Positions 34,654 to 44,350 are shown, counted from the stretch's first letter. The stretch is 64,000 nucleotides of DNA from CAWICD01 sp052267165 (GCA_052267165.1 JBKQHO010000064.1:21576-85575), one strand, 5' to 3'. The notes: generated by a model not told the origin, from the letters alone. Made by a program: numbers and translations.

Positions 34654-36090
34654 GCGCGGGATAAGCGGCCGCTGTACGTGCAGATTGCGGACGAGATCGG
34701 GGCGCGCATCGAGCGCGGCGAGTTGGCGGAAGGCGAACGGCTGCCGGGGATGCGCGGGCTGGCGGCTGAGCTCGGATGTGGGCTGGTGACGGTCTCGCAG
34801 GCCTACGATGCGCTGGTCGCGCGCGGCCGCGCCCTGACGCGCGTCGGCAAGGGCACCTTCGTGGCGTCCTCGCGCGCACCGAGCGAGCCGTTCGCGCGGC
34901 GCTGGGAACCCGAGATCGGCAGCCTCTCGCGAGCTCGGATGGAAGGCGTGCTCGACCGGCTCGCGCGCGCCGGCGCGCCGGGGGCGATTTCGCTGGCGAC
35001 GGGCCACCCGGCACCCGAGACCTTCCCGCTGGCCGAGTTTGGCCGCGCGATGCAGCGCACGCTTGCCGACGACCCGGCTGAGATGATGCAATATGCCTCT
35101 GGAAGCGGCGATCCCGATCTGCGCGCGACACTGGCGCGCGGCTTGCGCGCGCGCGGCGTTCCGGCCCAACCCGACGATCTCGTCGTCTGCTCGGGCGCGC
35201 AACAAGCCGCGGATATCGTCGCCTCCACGCTGCTCGAAGCCCGAGCGGTCGTGGCGGCCGAAAGCCCGAGCTACGCGCCGACGCTCGGGATCTTCGACGC
35301 GCGCGGCGCGTCCTACGTCGAGATCTCGGCCGACGCGGGCGGCATTCGCGTCGACGACGTCGAGCGCGTCTTCTCCGAATACCGGCCGCGTCTGTTCTAC
35401 GTCAATCCGTTCGCACAGAATCCGACCGGTGCGGTGCTGCCCGAGCGCCGCGCCAAAGCGATCGTCGCGCTGGCGCGGCGCTTCGACGTGGTGATTTTGG
35501 AAGACCAGACGGGTTGGGTGTTCACCTACGACGGTGAAGCGCCCGCGCCGCTCGCCGCGCACGACACCGACGGGCGCGTCGTGCTGATCGAAAGCCTCTC
35601 GAAATCGATCTTTCCGGCCTTGCGGGTGGGCTACGTCTACGCGCGCGGCGGCTTGCGCGCGGCGTTCGAGTCGGCCAAGATGCGGGCCGACTCGTTCACC
35701 TCGACGCTCACGCAGCGCGCGCTGTGGCGCTTCCTCGTTTCGCCGGCCTATCCCAAGCATTTGCGCGCGGCACGGGCGCTCTACCACGCGCGCCGCGACG
35801 CGTTCGTCGCGAACCTCGCGAGCGAATTGCCCTGGGCCGAGGTCGCGCCGCCTGCCGCGGGCGTGACGCTGTGGCTGCCGTTGCCGTCGCGCTTCTCGTC
35901 GCAGGCGGCCTTCGACGCCTGCGCGCGCGAAGGGGTGCTCGTCATGCCTGCCGACCCGTGGTATCCGACGCGCGCCGGGCCGGCTGCGCTGCGTCTGGGA
36001 TTCGGTGATTTGGACGAAGCCACGGCGGCTGAGGCGATCGCTCGTCTCGCGCGCGGGCTGCGACAGGAGCGCTTCACCGCGCGCCCGTAA
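34636..36090 (+). CDS. MocR/GntR-family regulator with aminotransferase-like domain
   Basis: 484 aa. The N-terminal GntR winged helix (RPLYVQIADEIGARIERGEL ... GLVTVSQAYDALVARG, residues ~9-75) is fused to a fold-type I aminotransferase-like domain: VNPFAQNPTGAV, ILEDQTGWVF, and the PLP Lys in IESLSKSIFPALRVGY. MocR proteins use PLP and an amine or aldehyde as effector and usually control neighbouring metabolic genes. The target is not evident here. ATG 34636 begins at MTGILDARD; a longer frame from 34597 lacks similarity. The start codon lies within an inverted repeat. Confidence 0.9.
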   Translation: MTGILDARDKRPLYVQIADEIGARIERGELAEGERLPGMRGLAAELGCGLVTVSQAYDALVARGRALTRVGKGTFVASSRAPSEPFARRWEPEIGSLSRARMEGVLDRLARAGAPGAISLATGHPAPETFPLAEFGRAMQRTLADDPAEMMQYASGSGDPDLRATLARGLRARGVPAQPDDLVVCSGAQQAADIVASTLLEARAVVAAESPSYAPTLGIFDARGASYVEISADAGGIRVDDVERVFSEYRPRLFYVNPFAQNPTGAVLPERRAKAIVALARRFDVVILEDQTGWVFTYDGEAPAPLAAHDTDGRVVLIESLSKSIFPALRVGYVYARGGLRAAFESAKMRADSFTSTLTQRALWRFLVSPAYPKHLRAARALYHARRDAFVANLASELPWAEVAPPAAGVTLWLPLPSRFSSQAAFDACAREGVLVMPADPWYPTRAGPAALRLGFGDLDEATAAEAIARLARGLRQERFTARP

Positions 36091-36126
36091 GCCTATCCGG
36101 CTCAAACGTTCCGCCAAGGAGTCCCA

Positions 36127-38946
36127 ATGCCCAACGCAGGGCGCATCGTTACGATCGTCGTCGCCCTCACGCTGATCGCCGCTCGGCCCTCGATCGCTCC
36201 AGCCCTCATGCGACCGGCCGGCGTCGTCTTCTCCGCTCCGGCGGGGCATGCGCCGGCGGGCTCGACCGGCGGCCCGTCGGATCCCTTCGAGCAGATCTTG
36301 CCTTCCGGCAGAATCGTGAAGCCGTCGGGCAAGAGCGTCGTCGTCGGCATGAACGCGCTCGGCATCGCCCTCTCGCCGGATGGGCGCTTCGCGATCGTCT
36401 CCAACGACGACGAGCGCGAAGCCAAGGAAGTCAGCGCCTTTGACGGCGTCACGACCGGCGGTTTTTCGCTGGCCGTCGTCGACACGAGCACGATGGCCGT
36501 CCTCGACCGATATCGCGCGCCGAACGAGACGTTCTTCGTCGGCGTCGCCGCGCTGCGCGATCCGGCCGCCCCCGGCCAGGTGCTCGTGCTGGCGTCGGGT
36601 GGTCCGAGCGATACCGTCTACGCGTTCGATCTCGACTCGTACGGCCGGCTCACGCCGGACGCGCACCACGTCATCCCGATGCCCGACGCGCTCGATCCCG
36701 CGTTCGCGAATGCGTTTCACGCATTTCCCAGCACGATCGTGCCGGCCGCCGACGGAGTGCACGCCTACGTCGTCAACAACCTCGCCTTCAGCGTGGCCCA
36801 GATCGACTTGCGCACGCGCACGATCGCGGCGCCGCCGGTGAAGGTCGGATTTTTCCCGCTCGGCGCGGCGCTGAGCTTGCAGGGTCTGCTGGTCGCCAAC
36901 GAAGGCCTGATGTCGTACGGCGTGCTGCCCTCGCCCGCACCCGCGCCGCCGTTCGCCACGCCCAGCTCCGATCCGGTGCGCGCGCAGTCGCTCTCGATCC
37001 TGGGCGTCGCCGCCGGCGGCGTCCTCGCGGCGGGCCGGCAAAGCACCGTCCAGCTCGACCGCAGCCCCGACGGCTTGGCCGAGGTCGGCGGAGTGCAGCC
37101 TTCGGCGATTGCCGCACTGCGCCAAAAACCGTACGCCTTCATCGCCATGAGCGGCGTGGACCGCGTTGCGGTCGTGACGGTCCGAGCGCCCGCGCGCGTC
37201 GTGGGCGGCACGGAACTGCGTCTGTACGACCGCGGGCCCTACGGCACGCAGCCCGACGCACTCGCGCTCAGTCCGGATGAGCGACGGCTCTACGTCGCGC
37301 TCGCCGGCATCGACGCGATCGCCGTGCTCGACGTCTCCGATCCGCCGCACCCGCATCGGGTCGGTCTCATTCCGACCGGCTGGTACCCGAGCGCGCTCGC
37401 ACTGTCGGAGAACGGCCGCTATCTCTTCGTCGCGAACGCCAAGGGCCTCGCGCAGGACCCCGGCTTCAAGGGCGACCAGCCTTCCGTCTTGGACGCTCAC
37501 GGCCGCATCCTGCAAGTCGTCGGCGACAGCAACTCCGTTTGGTCGACGCTCGAACGGATCGATCTCACCCATACCGACATTCGCGAATCGACCCGGCTCG
37601 CGCTCTCGTACCTGCGCACCGTCGAGCCGATGCGCGCCGACAAGATCGTTCCGCAGCGCTTCGGGCTGCCCAACGCGTCGCCGATCAAGCACGTCGTGCT
37701 GATCCTCGAAGAGAACAAGACCTACGACTCCATGCTCGGCGATCTGACCGACGCCGCCGGCAAACCGTATGGCCCCGGCGATCCGGCCTACGTCTCGTTC
37801 GACCGAAGCGTCACGCCGAATCTGCATGCGCTCGCGCAGACGTATGCGCTCGCCGGCAACTTCTTCGCCGATGCGGAAGAGTCGGACGCCGGCCACCAGT
37901 TCGTCGCGGGCGGGATCGCCAGCGTCTATACGGAGCGAACGCTGCTCGTCAAGAACGGCCGGCGACCGCTCGTCAACAAGAACGAGGACCCGGAAGACTA
38001 CCCGCGTGCCGGCTACGTCTTCCAGAGCCTTTTACTCAACCACCGTACCTTCCGCGACTACGGCGACTACGTGCGCGTCTCGGGCTACGACGAAGGCGAA
38101 GCGCGCGACCCCAAGACCGACGATCCGCACTTCGTCGACATGGCGGACACGCGCGCGGCGACCGAAGGCCTCGGCGGCCTGTATTCGCTCGACGTGCCGG
38201 CCCCGCTGGCGCTCGACGGGAACGTCGATCTCAACTATCCGGGCTGGAATCTGCGCATTCGCGACGAGCGGCGCGCGCGCGAGTTCATCAAGGATTTCGA
38301 TGCGCTCGAGAAGGCCGGGCAGATGCCCGAGTTCACCCACATCTGGTTGCCCGCCGACCACGGTGGAGCCGGCAAGAATATCCCGCCGCTGAGCGAGGAA
38401 GTGGCCGACGGCGACCGCGCGCTGGGAACGATCGTCGAATATCTCACCCACCTGCCCGAGTGGAGCTCGACGGCGATCTTCATCCTGCCCGATGACGCTC
38501 AATCGACGCGCGATCACGTCAACGAGCACCGCAGCTACGCGCTCGTCGTGTCGCCCTACGCCAAGCGCGGCTACGTCGGGATGCGCCACCTCTCGACGGT
38601 CAGCGTGCTCAAGACCGAGGAAGAGATCCTGGGGCTGCCGGCGCTGTCGCTGGGCGATGCGCTGGCGGGCGACATGCGGGACTTCTTCACGACGACCGCC
38701 GCGGCGACGCCGTACGAACATATCCCGGTCGGGACGCAGACGGCGAGCCGCGAGGGACGCCGCATCGCCGCTTTGCTCGAGCGAACCGACCAACGCCGCC
38801 CCGACGCCGACGAGCGTGCGCCGGCCTTGATCGACCTGTCGTTGCGGGCCGACCGGCTCGCGAAGCGGCAGCGCGCGTACCCGCCGGCGCGGTACGAGCG
38901 TCTGCAGCGCGCGCTCTACGAACGGGCGCTCGCCCTCGTCAGGTAG
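36127..38946 (+). CDS. Exported beta-propeller/phosphoesterase fusion (YncE-alkaline phosphatase superfamily)
   Basis: 939 aa with an N-terminal signal-like segment. Residues ~65-490 contain YVTN/YncE-type propeller blades (ALSPDERRLYVALAGIDAIA, WYPSALALSENGRYLFVANA). Residues ~520-870 are a phosphoesterase of the PF04185 type: HVVLILEENKTYDSMLG, NFFADAEESDAGHQF, WLPADHGG, and IFILPDDAQSTRDHV, giving metal-binding Asp/His and Glu positions. Related two-domain proteins are exported and of unknown substrate; phospholipase C or acid phosphatase activity is possible. It is a single gene, not flanked by obvious partners. Confidence 0.88.
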   Translation: MPNAGRIVTIVVALTLIAARPSIAPALMRPAGVVFSAPAGHAPAGSTGGPSDPFEQILPSGRIVKPSGKSVVVGMNALGIALSPDGRFAIVSNDDEREAKEVSAFDGVTTGGFSLAVVDTSTMAVLDRYRAPNETFFVGVAALRDPAAPGQVLVLASGGPSDTVYAFDLDSYGRLTPDAHHVIPMPDALDPAFANAFHAFPSTIVPAADGVHAYVVNNLAFSVAQIDLRTRTIAAPPVKVGFFPLGAALSLQGLLVANEGLMSYGVLPSPAPAPPFATPSSDPVRAQSLSILGVAAGGVLAAGRQSTVQLDRSPDGLAEVGGVQPSAIAALRQKPYAFIAMSGVDRVAVVTVRAPARVVGGTELRLYDRGPYGTQPDALALSPDERRLYVALAGIDAIAVLDVSDPPHPHRVGLIPTGWYPSALALSENGRYLFVANAKGLAQDPGFKGDQPSVLDAHGRILQVVGDSNSVWSTLERIDLTHTDIRESTRLALSYLRTVEPMRADKIVPQRFGLPNASPIKHVVLILEENKTYDSMLGDLTDAAGKPYGPGDPAYVSFDRSVTPNLHALAQTYALAGNFFADAEESDAGHQFVAGGIASVYTERTLLVKNGRRPLVNKNEDPEDYPRAGYVFQSLLLNHRTFRDYGDYVRVSGYDEGEARDPKTDDPHFVDMADTRAATEGLGGLYSLDVPAPLALDGNVDLNYPGWNLRIRDERRAREFIKDFDALEKAGQMPEFTHIWLPADHGGAGKNIPPLSEEVADGDRALGTIVEYLTHLPEWSSTAIFILPDDAQSTRDHVNEHRSYALVVSPYAKRGYVGMRHLSTVSVLKTEEEILGLPALSLGDALAGDMRDFFTTTAAATPYEHIPVGTQTASREGRRIAALLERTDQRRPDADERAPALIDLSLRADRLAKRQRAYPPARYERLQRALYERALALVR

Positions 38947-39008
38947 CCGCGAAGAAGGCTCCGGGCGTCCGGCACGTCAACTGATGGAGGCCGAGGAAGA
39001 GAGGCAGG

Positions 39009-39878
39009 GTGGTTTCCGTCCCAGCTAAGTTAGCTGCGCAGTTCGTGCGCAATGATGCCGATCCGTTACGTCAGGTGCTCGTCGTGCGCACGTCGCCCGC
39101 GATCGCGAGCGTGCGGCCCTGCTACGGCGAATCCAACGCGATCGCCGACCGCGCGCTCGGACAGCAGTCGATCTTTCAGGGCCGGCTTGCGGCCCACGGG
39201 ATCAACGTTTCCACGGTCGATCCCGGGGAAGACGCGCCGCTGCAAGCGCTCAGCGCCGATTGCGCCGTGCTGTTCGAGCAGGGCGCCTTTCTGATGCGGC
39301 CCAGCGACGTGCGGCAGCGGCGCGTGAGCGCGGCGGTCGAAGCCGCGCTGCGCAAAGCGCAGATCCCGATCGTGGGCCGGATCGAGGCGCCGGGCTTGCT
39401 CGACGGCGGGGACGTGCTGCTCGCGGGGGATACGGTCTTCGTGGGCTCCTCGCGCGCGCGCCAATCCGAGGTCGGCATCCCGGTCACGCTGCACGGCAAC
39501 GCGTCGGGCCGCGAGCAGCTCGCGGCTTACGCGCGCTCGAGCGGTCTCAAGGTCGTAGAGGTTGGTCTTTCGGGACAGGCGCGCCGGCTTCGTTCGGTCG
39601 CCTCGCTGGTTACGCCGGAGACGGTCCTGCTGGCGCCCCGGCTCGTCGATGCGGCGGCCTTCGCGGGGCTCGAACAGCTCGAGGCGCCGGCGGGCGAAGA
39701 TTACGCCGCGGGCGTGCTGGCGCTGGGAAACCGTCACGTGCTCGCCAACCTGCGCTTTCGCCAGACGATTCCGCTCTTGCGCAAAGCCAAGATCGTGGTC
39801 GACGCGATCGATTTGTGGGAATTCGGCAAGGTCGGCGCGACCCCGAACTCGTTGGTGCTCGCGCTGCGCCGAGGCTAA
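39009..39878 (+). CDS. DDAH/arginine-deiminase-fold protein lacking catalytic Cys and His
   Basis: 289 aa, GTG start with purine-rich GAGGAAGAGAGG upstream. The pentein fold is recognisable: IEAPGLLDGGDVLLAGDTVF with Glu126 and Asp at the substrate site, and VGSSRARQSE. In characterised dimethylarginine hydrolases the catalytic His sits in an L-H-L-K motif and the Cys in G-G-x-x-C near the C-terminus. Here the corresponding stretches read RRLRSVASLV (Arg at the His position, about residue 193) and GATPNSLVLAL (no Cys, about residue 280). It may be a pseudoenzyme or a binding protein. Confidence 0.78.
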   Translation: MVSVPAKLAAQFVRNDADPLRQVLVVRTSPAIASVRPCYGESNAIADRALGQQSIFQGRLAAHGINVSTVDPGEDAPLQALSADCAVLFEQGAFLMRPSDVRQRRVSAAVEAALRKAQIPIVGRIEAPGLLDGGDVLLAGDTVFVGSSRARQSEVGIPVTLHGNASGREQLAAYARSSGLKVVEVGLSGQARRLRSVASLVTPETVLLAPRLVDAAAFAGLEQLEAPAGEDYAAGVLALGNRHVLANLRFRQTIPLLRKAKIVVDAIDLWEFGKVGATPNSLVLALRRG

Positions 39879-39881
39879 TTG

Positions 39882-40396
39882 GTGCGGGTCGCGCTCTTCT
39901 CCGACGTTCATGGGAACGTGCGCGCGCTCGACGCGTGCCTGGAGGATCTGGCGGCGCAAGGCGGCGCGGATCTCATCGTCGGAGCGGGCGATTATTGCAT
40001 GGATGGCCCGCGCCCTCGCGAGGTGCTCGAGCGCCTCACCCAAATCGGCGCGGTCTGCGTGCGCGGCAACACCGATCGCTCGATCGGCGGCGAGAGTCCT
40101 GCGCCGAGCGGTGAGGGAGCCGCCGAGGAGCGCCCTTGCCCTACGTGCGGGTCTGGCGCGAGCGCCTGCTCGTCAACGTTTCGTCGGCGGGCTTGCCCAA
40201 AGACGGCGACGCGCGGGCCGCTTACGCCATTCTCACGCAGCGTTCGGGCGGCTGGGAGGTGAAACACCGCAGGGTCGCCTTCGACGTCGAGGGTGTCGTC
40301 AAGGAACTCGAAGCGAGCGGCATGCCCGATTGCGAGAAGCGCATCTCCGTGCTGCGCAGACACCGTTACAAGGAACTGAATGGACCTATCCCATGA
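39882..40396 (+). pseudogene. Metallophosphoesterase gene broken by internal deletion and frameshift
   Basis: The N-terminal part from GTG 39882 is a normal YfcE/MJ0936-type phosphodiesterase: FSDVHGNVRALDACLEDL, GAGDYCMDG, and CVRGNTDRS. After about residue 70 the frame runs into unrelated sequence. The C-terminal part reappears in another frame from about 40136 (LPYVRVWRERLLVNVSSAG, GLPKDGDARAAYAIL). The central part with the GHTH metal motif is missing, roughly 80-110 residues. An out-of-frame deletion fits. The 3' end overlaps the ABC ATPase start by 17 bases, so position in the operon was kept. Confidence 0.72.
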
Positions 40397-41309
40397 CGTT
40401 CCCGCGTTGCGCGTCGAGCGCTTCTCGAAGCGCTACGGCGATTTTCTGGCCGTCGACGACATCTCGCTCGAGGTGGCGGCCGGCGATTTCTTCGGCTTCC
40501 TAGGCCCGAACGGGGCCGGCAAAACGACGACGATCAGTGCCATCGTCGCCTTGGCCACGATCAGCTCGGGGAAGATCGAGATCTTCGGCCACGACGTGAC
40601 GCGCGATTGGCGCGCCGCGCGCCGCTTGGTCGGCCTCGCTCCGCAAGAGTACAACTTCGACCGCTATCTTTCGATCCGTGACGTCCTGATCTATCAAGCC
40701 GGCTATTACGGGCTGCGGCCGCGCGACGTCTCGGCGCGCGCCGACGAGCTGCTCGAGCGCTTCGGGCTGAGCTTGAAAGCGAAGGACACCTTCGTCAAGC
40801 TCTCGGGCGGAATGAAGCGGCGGCTGTCGCTCGCCCGCGCGTTGATTCACGACCCCGCGCTGCTGATACTGGACGAGCCGACCGCGGGGGTCGACGTCGA
40901 GTTGCGCATCGAGCTGTGGGAGATGTTGCGCGAGCTCAACCGCGGCGGCATGACGATCATTCTGACGACGCACTATCTCGAAGAAGCCGAATCGCTGTGC
41001 CGCAACATTGCGATCATCGAGGCCGGCCGAATCGTCGCGCAGGAGTCGACGGCGCGCTTGCTCTCGCGTCAAGGCAATACGACGCTCAGCATCACCGTCG
41101 ACCGGCCGCTGGGACACATTCCGCCGGCGTTCGCGGCGCTCGGCGCGCACTACGACGACGCCTCCAACACGCTCTACGTCGAAGGCCTCGAGCCGTCGGG
41201 GATCGCGCCGGCACTGGCAGAGCTCGAAGCCGGCGGCTACACGATCGCCAACGTCGATTTCAAACGCGCCAGCCTGCAGGACGTCTTCTTGGAGCTCATG
41301 CGCAAATGA
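40380..41309 (+). CDS. ABC transporter ATP-binding protein (DrrA/ABC-2 export type)
   Basis: 309 aa. Walker A FLGPNGAGKTTT, Q-loop LAPQEYNFD, signature KLSGGMKRRLSLARAL, Walker B LLILDEPTAGVD, and H-loop TTHYLEEA. The C-terminal extension (residues ~230-309) is typical of multidrug/daunorubicin-type exporters. AAGGAA 6 nt upstream supports ATG 40380. The stop overlaps the permease start (ATGA), so the two form one exporter. Substrate unknown. Confidence 0.94.
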   Translation: MDLSHDVPALRVERFSKRYGDFLAVDDISLEVAAGDFFGFLGPNGAGKTTTISAIVALATISSGKIEIFGHDVTRDWRAARRLVGLAPQEYNFDRYLSIRDVLIYQAGYYGLRPRDVSARADELLERFGLSLKAKDTFVKLSGGMKRRLSLARALIHDPALLILDEPTAGVDVELRIELWEMLRELNRGGMTIILTTHYLEEAESLCRNIAIIEAGRIVAQESTARLLSRQGNTTLSITVDRPLGHIPPAFAALGAHYDDASNTLYVEGLEPSGIAPALAELEAGGYTIANVDFKRASLQDVFLELMRK

Positions 41310-42085
41310 TTTTCGACGCGTTCAGCAATCCGGTCGGCCTGTGGGCGCTCGTCAAACGCGAGATGGTGCGCACGTTCAAGGTGATCAACCAGGTGATCTG
41401 GCCGCCGATCATCACGACCGTGCTCTACGTGCTGGTCTTCGGCCTGGGGCTTGGAAGCCGGGTGCAAAGCGTCTCGGGCGTCCCGTACGCGGCCTTCCTC
41501 ATCCCCGGTCTCATCATGCTCCAAGTGATCGATCAGACGTACGGCGAGGCCTCCAGCTCGCTCTTCCAAGGGCGCTTCATGAACTCGATCGGCGAGGTGC
41601 TGGTCGCTCCGCTTTCGGCACCGGAGATCGTCGCGGGCTTCTTGCTCGCGGCGATCCTGCGCGCGCTCTTGATCGCGCTGCTGATCCTTGCGGTGGGAGC
41701 GGTGATGGTGCACACGCTCCCCCAGGACTGGTTCTTGTTCTTTGCGATAACGGTGGTCGTGGCCGCGTTGTTCGGTGCCGTCGGGCTCATTTTCGGGCTA
41801 ATCGCGGATAAGTTCGACCACATCGCGATCTTCACGACGTTCGTGATCACGCCGCTGGTCTTCGTGGGCGGCGTCTTCACCTCGGCCCAATTCTTGCCGC
41901 CTTTCGTGCGGCAGCTCTCGCTCTTCAACCCGATGTTTTACATGATCGACGCCTTCCGCTTCTCGTTTACCGGGCACAGCGACGTCCCCCTCGCACTCTC
42001 GCTTTCCCTGATCGCTGCCCTGACCGCGGCCGCCGTGGGGACGGTCCTGCGCCTGGTCGCTCTGGGCTATCATCTGCGCGTTTAG
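41306..42085 (+). CDS. ABC-2 type permease
   Basis: 259 aa with six membrane helices and an N-terminal cytoplasmic helix (LWALVKREMVRTFKVINQVI). ABC-2 landmarks: FLIPGLIMLQVIDQTYGEAS, the extension IGEVLVAPLSAPEIV, and the late LSLFNPMFYMIDAFRF. Its ATG overlaps the ATPase stop by four bases, so the half-transporter pair is translated together. It likely exports a hydrophobic compound or polysaccharide. Confidence 0.93.
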   Translation: MIFDAFSNPVGLWALVKREMVRTFKVINQVIWPPIITTVLYVLVFGLGLGSRVQSVSGVPYAAFLIPGLIMLQVIDQTYGEASSSLFQGRFMNSIGEVLVAPLSAPEIVAGFLLAAILRALLIALLILAVGAVMVHTLPQDWFLFFAITVVVAALFGAVGLIFGLIADKFDHIAIFTTFVITPLVFVGGVFTSAQFLPPFVRQLSLFNPMFYMIDAFRFSFTGHSDVPLALSLSLIAALTAAAVGTVLRLVALGYHLRV

Positions 42086-42130
42086 CGTAATTCACCGGAG
42101 CCTTGGGTACCATTGGCGAAGAAAACCCGT

Positions 42131-43768
42131 ATGACTCGTTATCTTGCCATCGTTTTGACGTTGGCGGCGGTGTTCGCAGCAAGCTCGGTCGCCGGAGCGG
42201 ACGGGCCAGGACCGGCCTTGACCGGCCCTCAGCTCGGCTCTCCCGCACCAGCATTTTCGCTGCGAACCCTCGACGGGAAGACCGTCACGCTCGATCAGTA
42301 TCGCGGGAAGACGCTGATCCTGAACGTGTGGGCGACCTGGTGCCCGCCCTGCCGGCAAGAGATGCCCGAGCTCCTGAAAGGCTACGCCCAGTATTCCAAG
42401 CAGGGAGTTGCTTTTCTCGGCGTGGACACGACCGAGGAGGCGCCCATCGTGCGCGCCTATGCCGTCTCGAAGGGCCTCCCGTATCCGCAGGCGCTCGACC
42501 CGGATAAGAAATTCAGCGAGGCGTACGACGTCGCCGCCTTCCCCTCGACCTACGTGATCGATCCGCAGGGCGTGTTGCGGGCGCGCTATATCGACGTCTT
42601 GAGCTCGGCTCAGCTCGCGCAGTTCGTCACCTCGGCCGCCTCGGGCAAGAACGTCCAGATCGTCTCGCCGCTGCAGCTCAAGATCGACGCCATCTTGCAG
42701 GACGGCACGATCGCGTTCGACGGCGACTCCGCAACCGTGATCGCGAACGTCAAGCGCGCCGACTCCGCGATCGAGCTAGCCGAGTCGCTGATGGACGGAA
42801 GCGATCCCGCCAAAGGCAACGCTACGGACTATCTGCGCACGAAGACCGAAGAAGCCGCGCTGCGCGACCGCGCGATCGAGGCGTTCGCCGGTGCGGCGAA
42901 CAGCGACGGTGACGACGCGTTGCTGGCACGCCTGCGTGGCGACGCAGCCGCCGACCGCGAGCAGTGGAGCGCGGCGCTCGACTCGTACAAAGCCGCGCTC
43001 GCGCTTACTCCGAAAGATAAGCCCTCGCTAGAAGGCGTCGCCTTCGCGGCGGGCCGTCTCGGTAACGAAAGCGTCGCGATCGACGCCGACACGGACCTTG
43101 CGACCCTCTATCCGGACGACGTCGACGCGCTGGTCGACCTCGGCCGCGCGTACGGGAAAGCCAAACGCTACGATCAGGCGGCCGAGACGTTCACCTCGGC
43201 GGTCATGCTGGCAGAGCGGCATCTCGCCGCCAAGCCCGGCGACGCCGCGGCGACGCGCAAGCTCGCCTGGGTCCATCTGTACGCCGGTCGAACCGCGGCC
43301 AGCGGCGGCGACGCGACGCGCGCCCGCGCGGAATTCGACCAGACGCTGTCGTTCGCGGAGAAGCTGCCGGCGAACGACGAGCGCCACGATATGTACCTTG
43401 AAGAAGCACAGGAAGCGATCGTCGCGCTCGGCCTCAACGCGCTGGCCGGCGGCGCGTCGCTCTCGCTCGTGCCGTGGACCGGGGCCGATCTGCCCGGCAG
43501 CATCCCGAATACGTTCAAGTACCGGCTCGTCGTGGCCGGAACGGCGGGCAGAAGCGTTGCCCTGCACGCGGCGGACGTGCCCAAGGGCTGGATCGCGTCG
43601 TTCTGCAGCGACCGCGTGTGCGCGCCTTTCAAGACGAACATCGCGCTGCCCCAAAGCGGCGTGAAGGTCATCGAGTTCCAACTGGTGCCGCCGGGCGCGC
43701 GCACCGATCCGGGAAAGGTTCGCGTCATCGCCAGCGACGGAGAGCACACCGCGAGCGCGTCGACGTAG
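42131..43768 (+). CDS. TlpA-like thioredoxin-fold protein with TPR region
   Basis: About 545 aa, exported (YLAIVLTLAAVFAASSVAG signal). Residues ~30-170 form a TlpA/ResA thiol-disulfide domain: LGSPAPAFSLRTLDGKTVTL, the active site WATWCPPCRQEMPEL, and AFPSTYVIDPQG. The middle region (~230-440) has helical TPR-like pairs (ALVDLGRAYGKAKRYDQAAE). The C-terminal ~100 residues resemble a beta-sandwich. It probably keeps extracytoplasmic cysteines reduced and binds partners by the TPRs. ATG 42131 or TTG 42113 could be the start. Confidence 0.88.
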   Translation: MTRYLAIVLTLAAVFAASSVAGADGPGPALTGPQLGSPAPAFSLRTLDGKTVTLDQYRGKTLILNVWATWCPPCRQEMPELLKGYAQYSKQGVAFLGVDTTEEAPIVRAYAVSKGLPYPQALDPDKKFSEAYDVAAFPSTYVIDPQGVLRARYIDVLSSAQLAQFVTSAASGKNVQIVSPLQLKIDAILQDGTIAFDGDSATVIANVKRADSAIELAESLMDGSDPAKGNATDYLRTKTEEAALRDRAIEAFAGAANSDGDDALLARLRGDAAADREQWSAALDSYKAALALTPKDKPSLEGVAFAAGRLGNESVAIDADTDLATLYPDDVDALVDLGRAYGKAKRYDQAAETFTSAVMLAERHLAAKPGDAAATRKLAWVHLYAGRTAASGGDATRARAEFDQTLSFAEKLPANDERHDMYLEEAQEAIVALGLNALAGGASLSLVPWTGADLPGSIPNTFKYRLVVAGTAGRSVALHAADVPKGWIASFCSDRVCAPFKTNIALPQSGVKVIEFQLVPPGARTDPGKVRVIASDGEHTASAST

Positions 43769-43777
43769 GGCTGCTCT

Positions 43778-44350
43778 CTACGAAGACTTCTCTTTCGGCT
43801 TCGTCAAGAAGATCGCGACCGCGATGAACAAGATCCCGGCTGCGAGCGAGAGCAGTTCGAGCGGGGTGTTGATCTCGGTGTCGAGCGCGTATTCGAAGTA
43901 ACGCACGATCAAGATCAGGAAGATCACTTTCGCGAGCTTGTCCTTGAGCTCGTCGAGCGAGTGGATCACGAGGATCCGTTCGGCCAGCTCGCTGTGCTCC
44001 GCAGCGTCGATGCGGCCGATGAACAGCTCGTAGATGCCGAGCGCGAAGATGATGAGCACGAGCGCGAACAGGAAACCGTCGATGAATTGCGCGACGTTGG
44101 CGACGATCTTGGCGCGCAGCGCGTGGTGCTGCGCGTCGGAGAGCGCGTGACTCGCATACTGCGCGACCTGACCGAAGAGGGAGAGCACGTCGAGCCCCGC
44201 GACGGCAAACATGACCAGCGCCCCGATCAGGCTCGCGACGACCGCGATGAGCGTCAGGAAGCGGCTGTTCCAGAGGAGGTCCTCGAAGAAGCGCTCGAGC
44301 TGCTTCACGCTGTTCCGGGTGGCCGGCGTCGCCGGCATCGTCGGCGGCAT
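43778..44350 (-). CDS. YqhA/UPF0114 family membrane protein
   Basis: About 190 aa with four membrane helices. Family hallmarks: ERFFEDLLWNSRFLTLIAVV at the start, IDGFLFALVLIIFALGIYEL, the IDAAE and LDELKDKLAKVI segments, and a final helix (LAAGILFIAVAIFL). The function of UPF0114 proteins is not established; a channel or transporter role has been proposed. The start is uncertain (ATG 44350, ATG 44338 or GTG 44308, the last closest to the family N-terminus). It is convergent with the TlpA gene, 9 nt apart. Confidence 0.83.
   Translation of the reverse strand: MPPTMPATPATRNSVKQLERFFEDLLWNSRFLTLIAVVASLIGALVMFAVAGLDVLSLFGQVAQYASHALSDAQHHALRAKIVANVAQFIDGFLFALVLIIFALGIYELFIGRIDAAEHSELAERILVIHSLDELKDKLAKVIFLILIVRYFEYALDTEINTPLELLSLAAGILFIAVAIFLTKPKEKSS

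Noticed and set aside
34603..37896. Very long open frame on the minus strand (over 1000 codons) opposite the MocR and phosphoesterase genes
   Set aside because: Its translation is Arg/Ala/Asp-rich without motifs and mirrors two well-supported plus-strand genes; at this GC content antisense frames stay open by codon bias.
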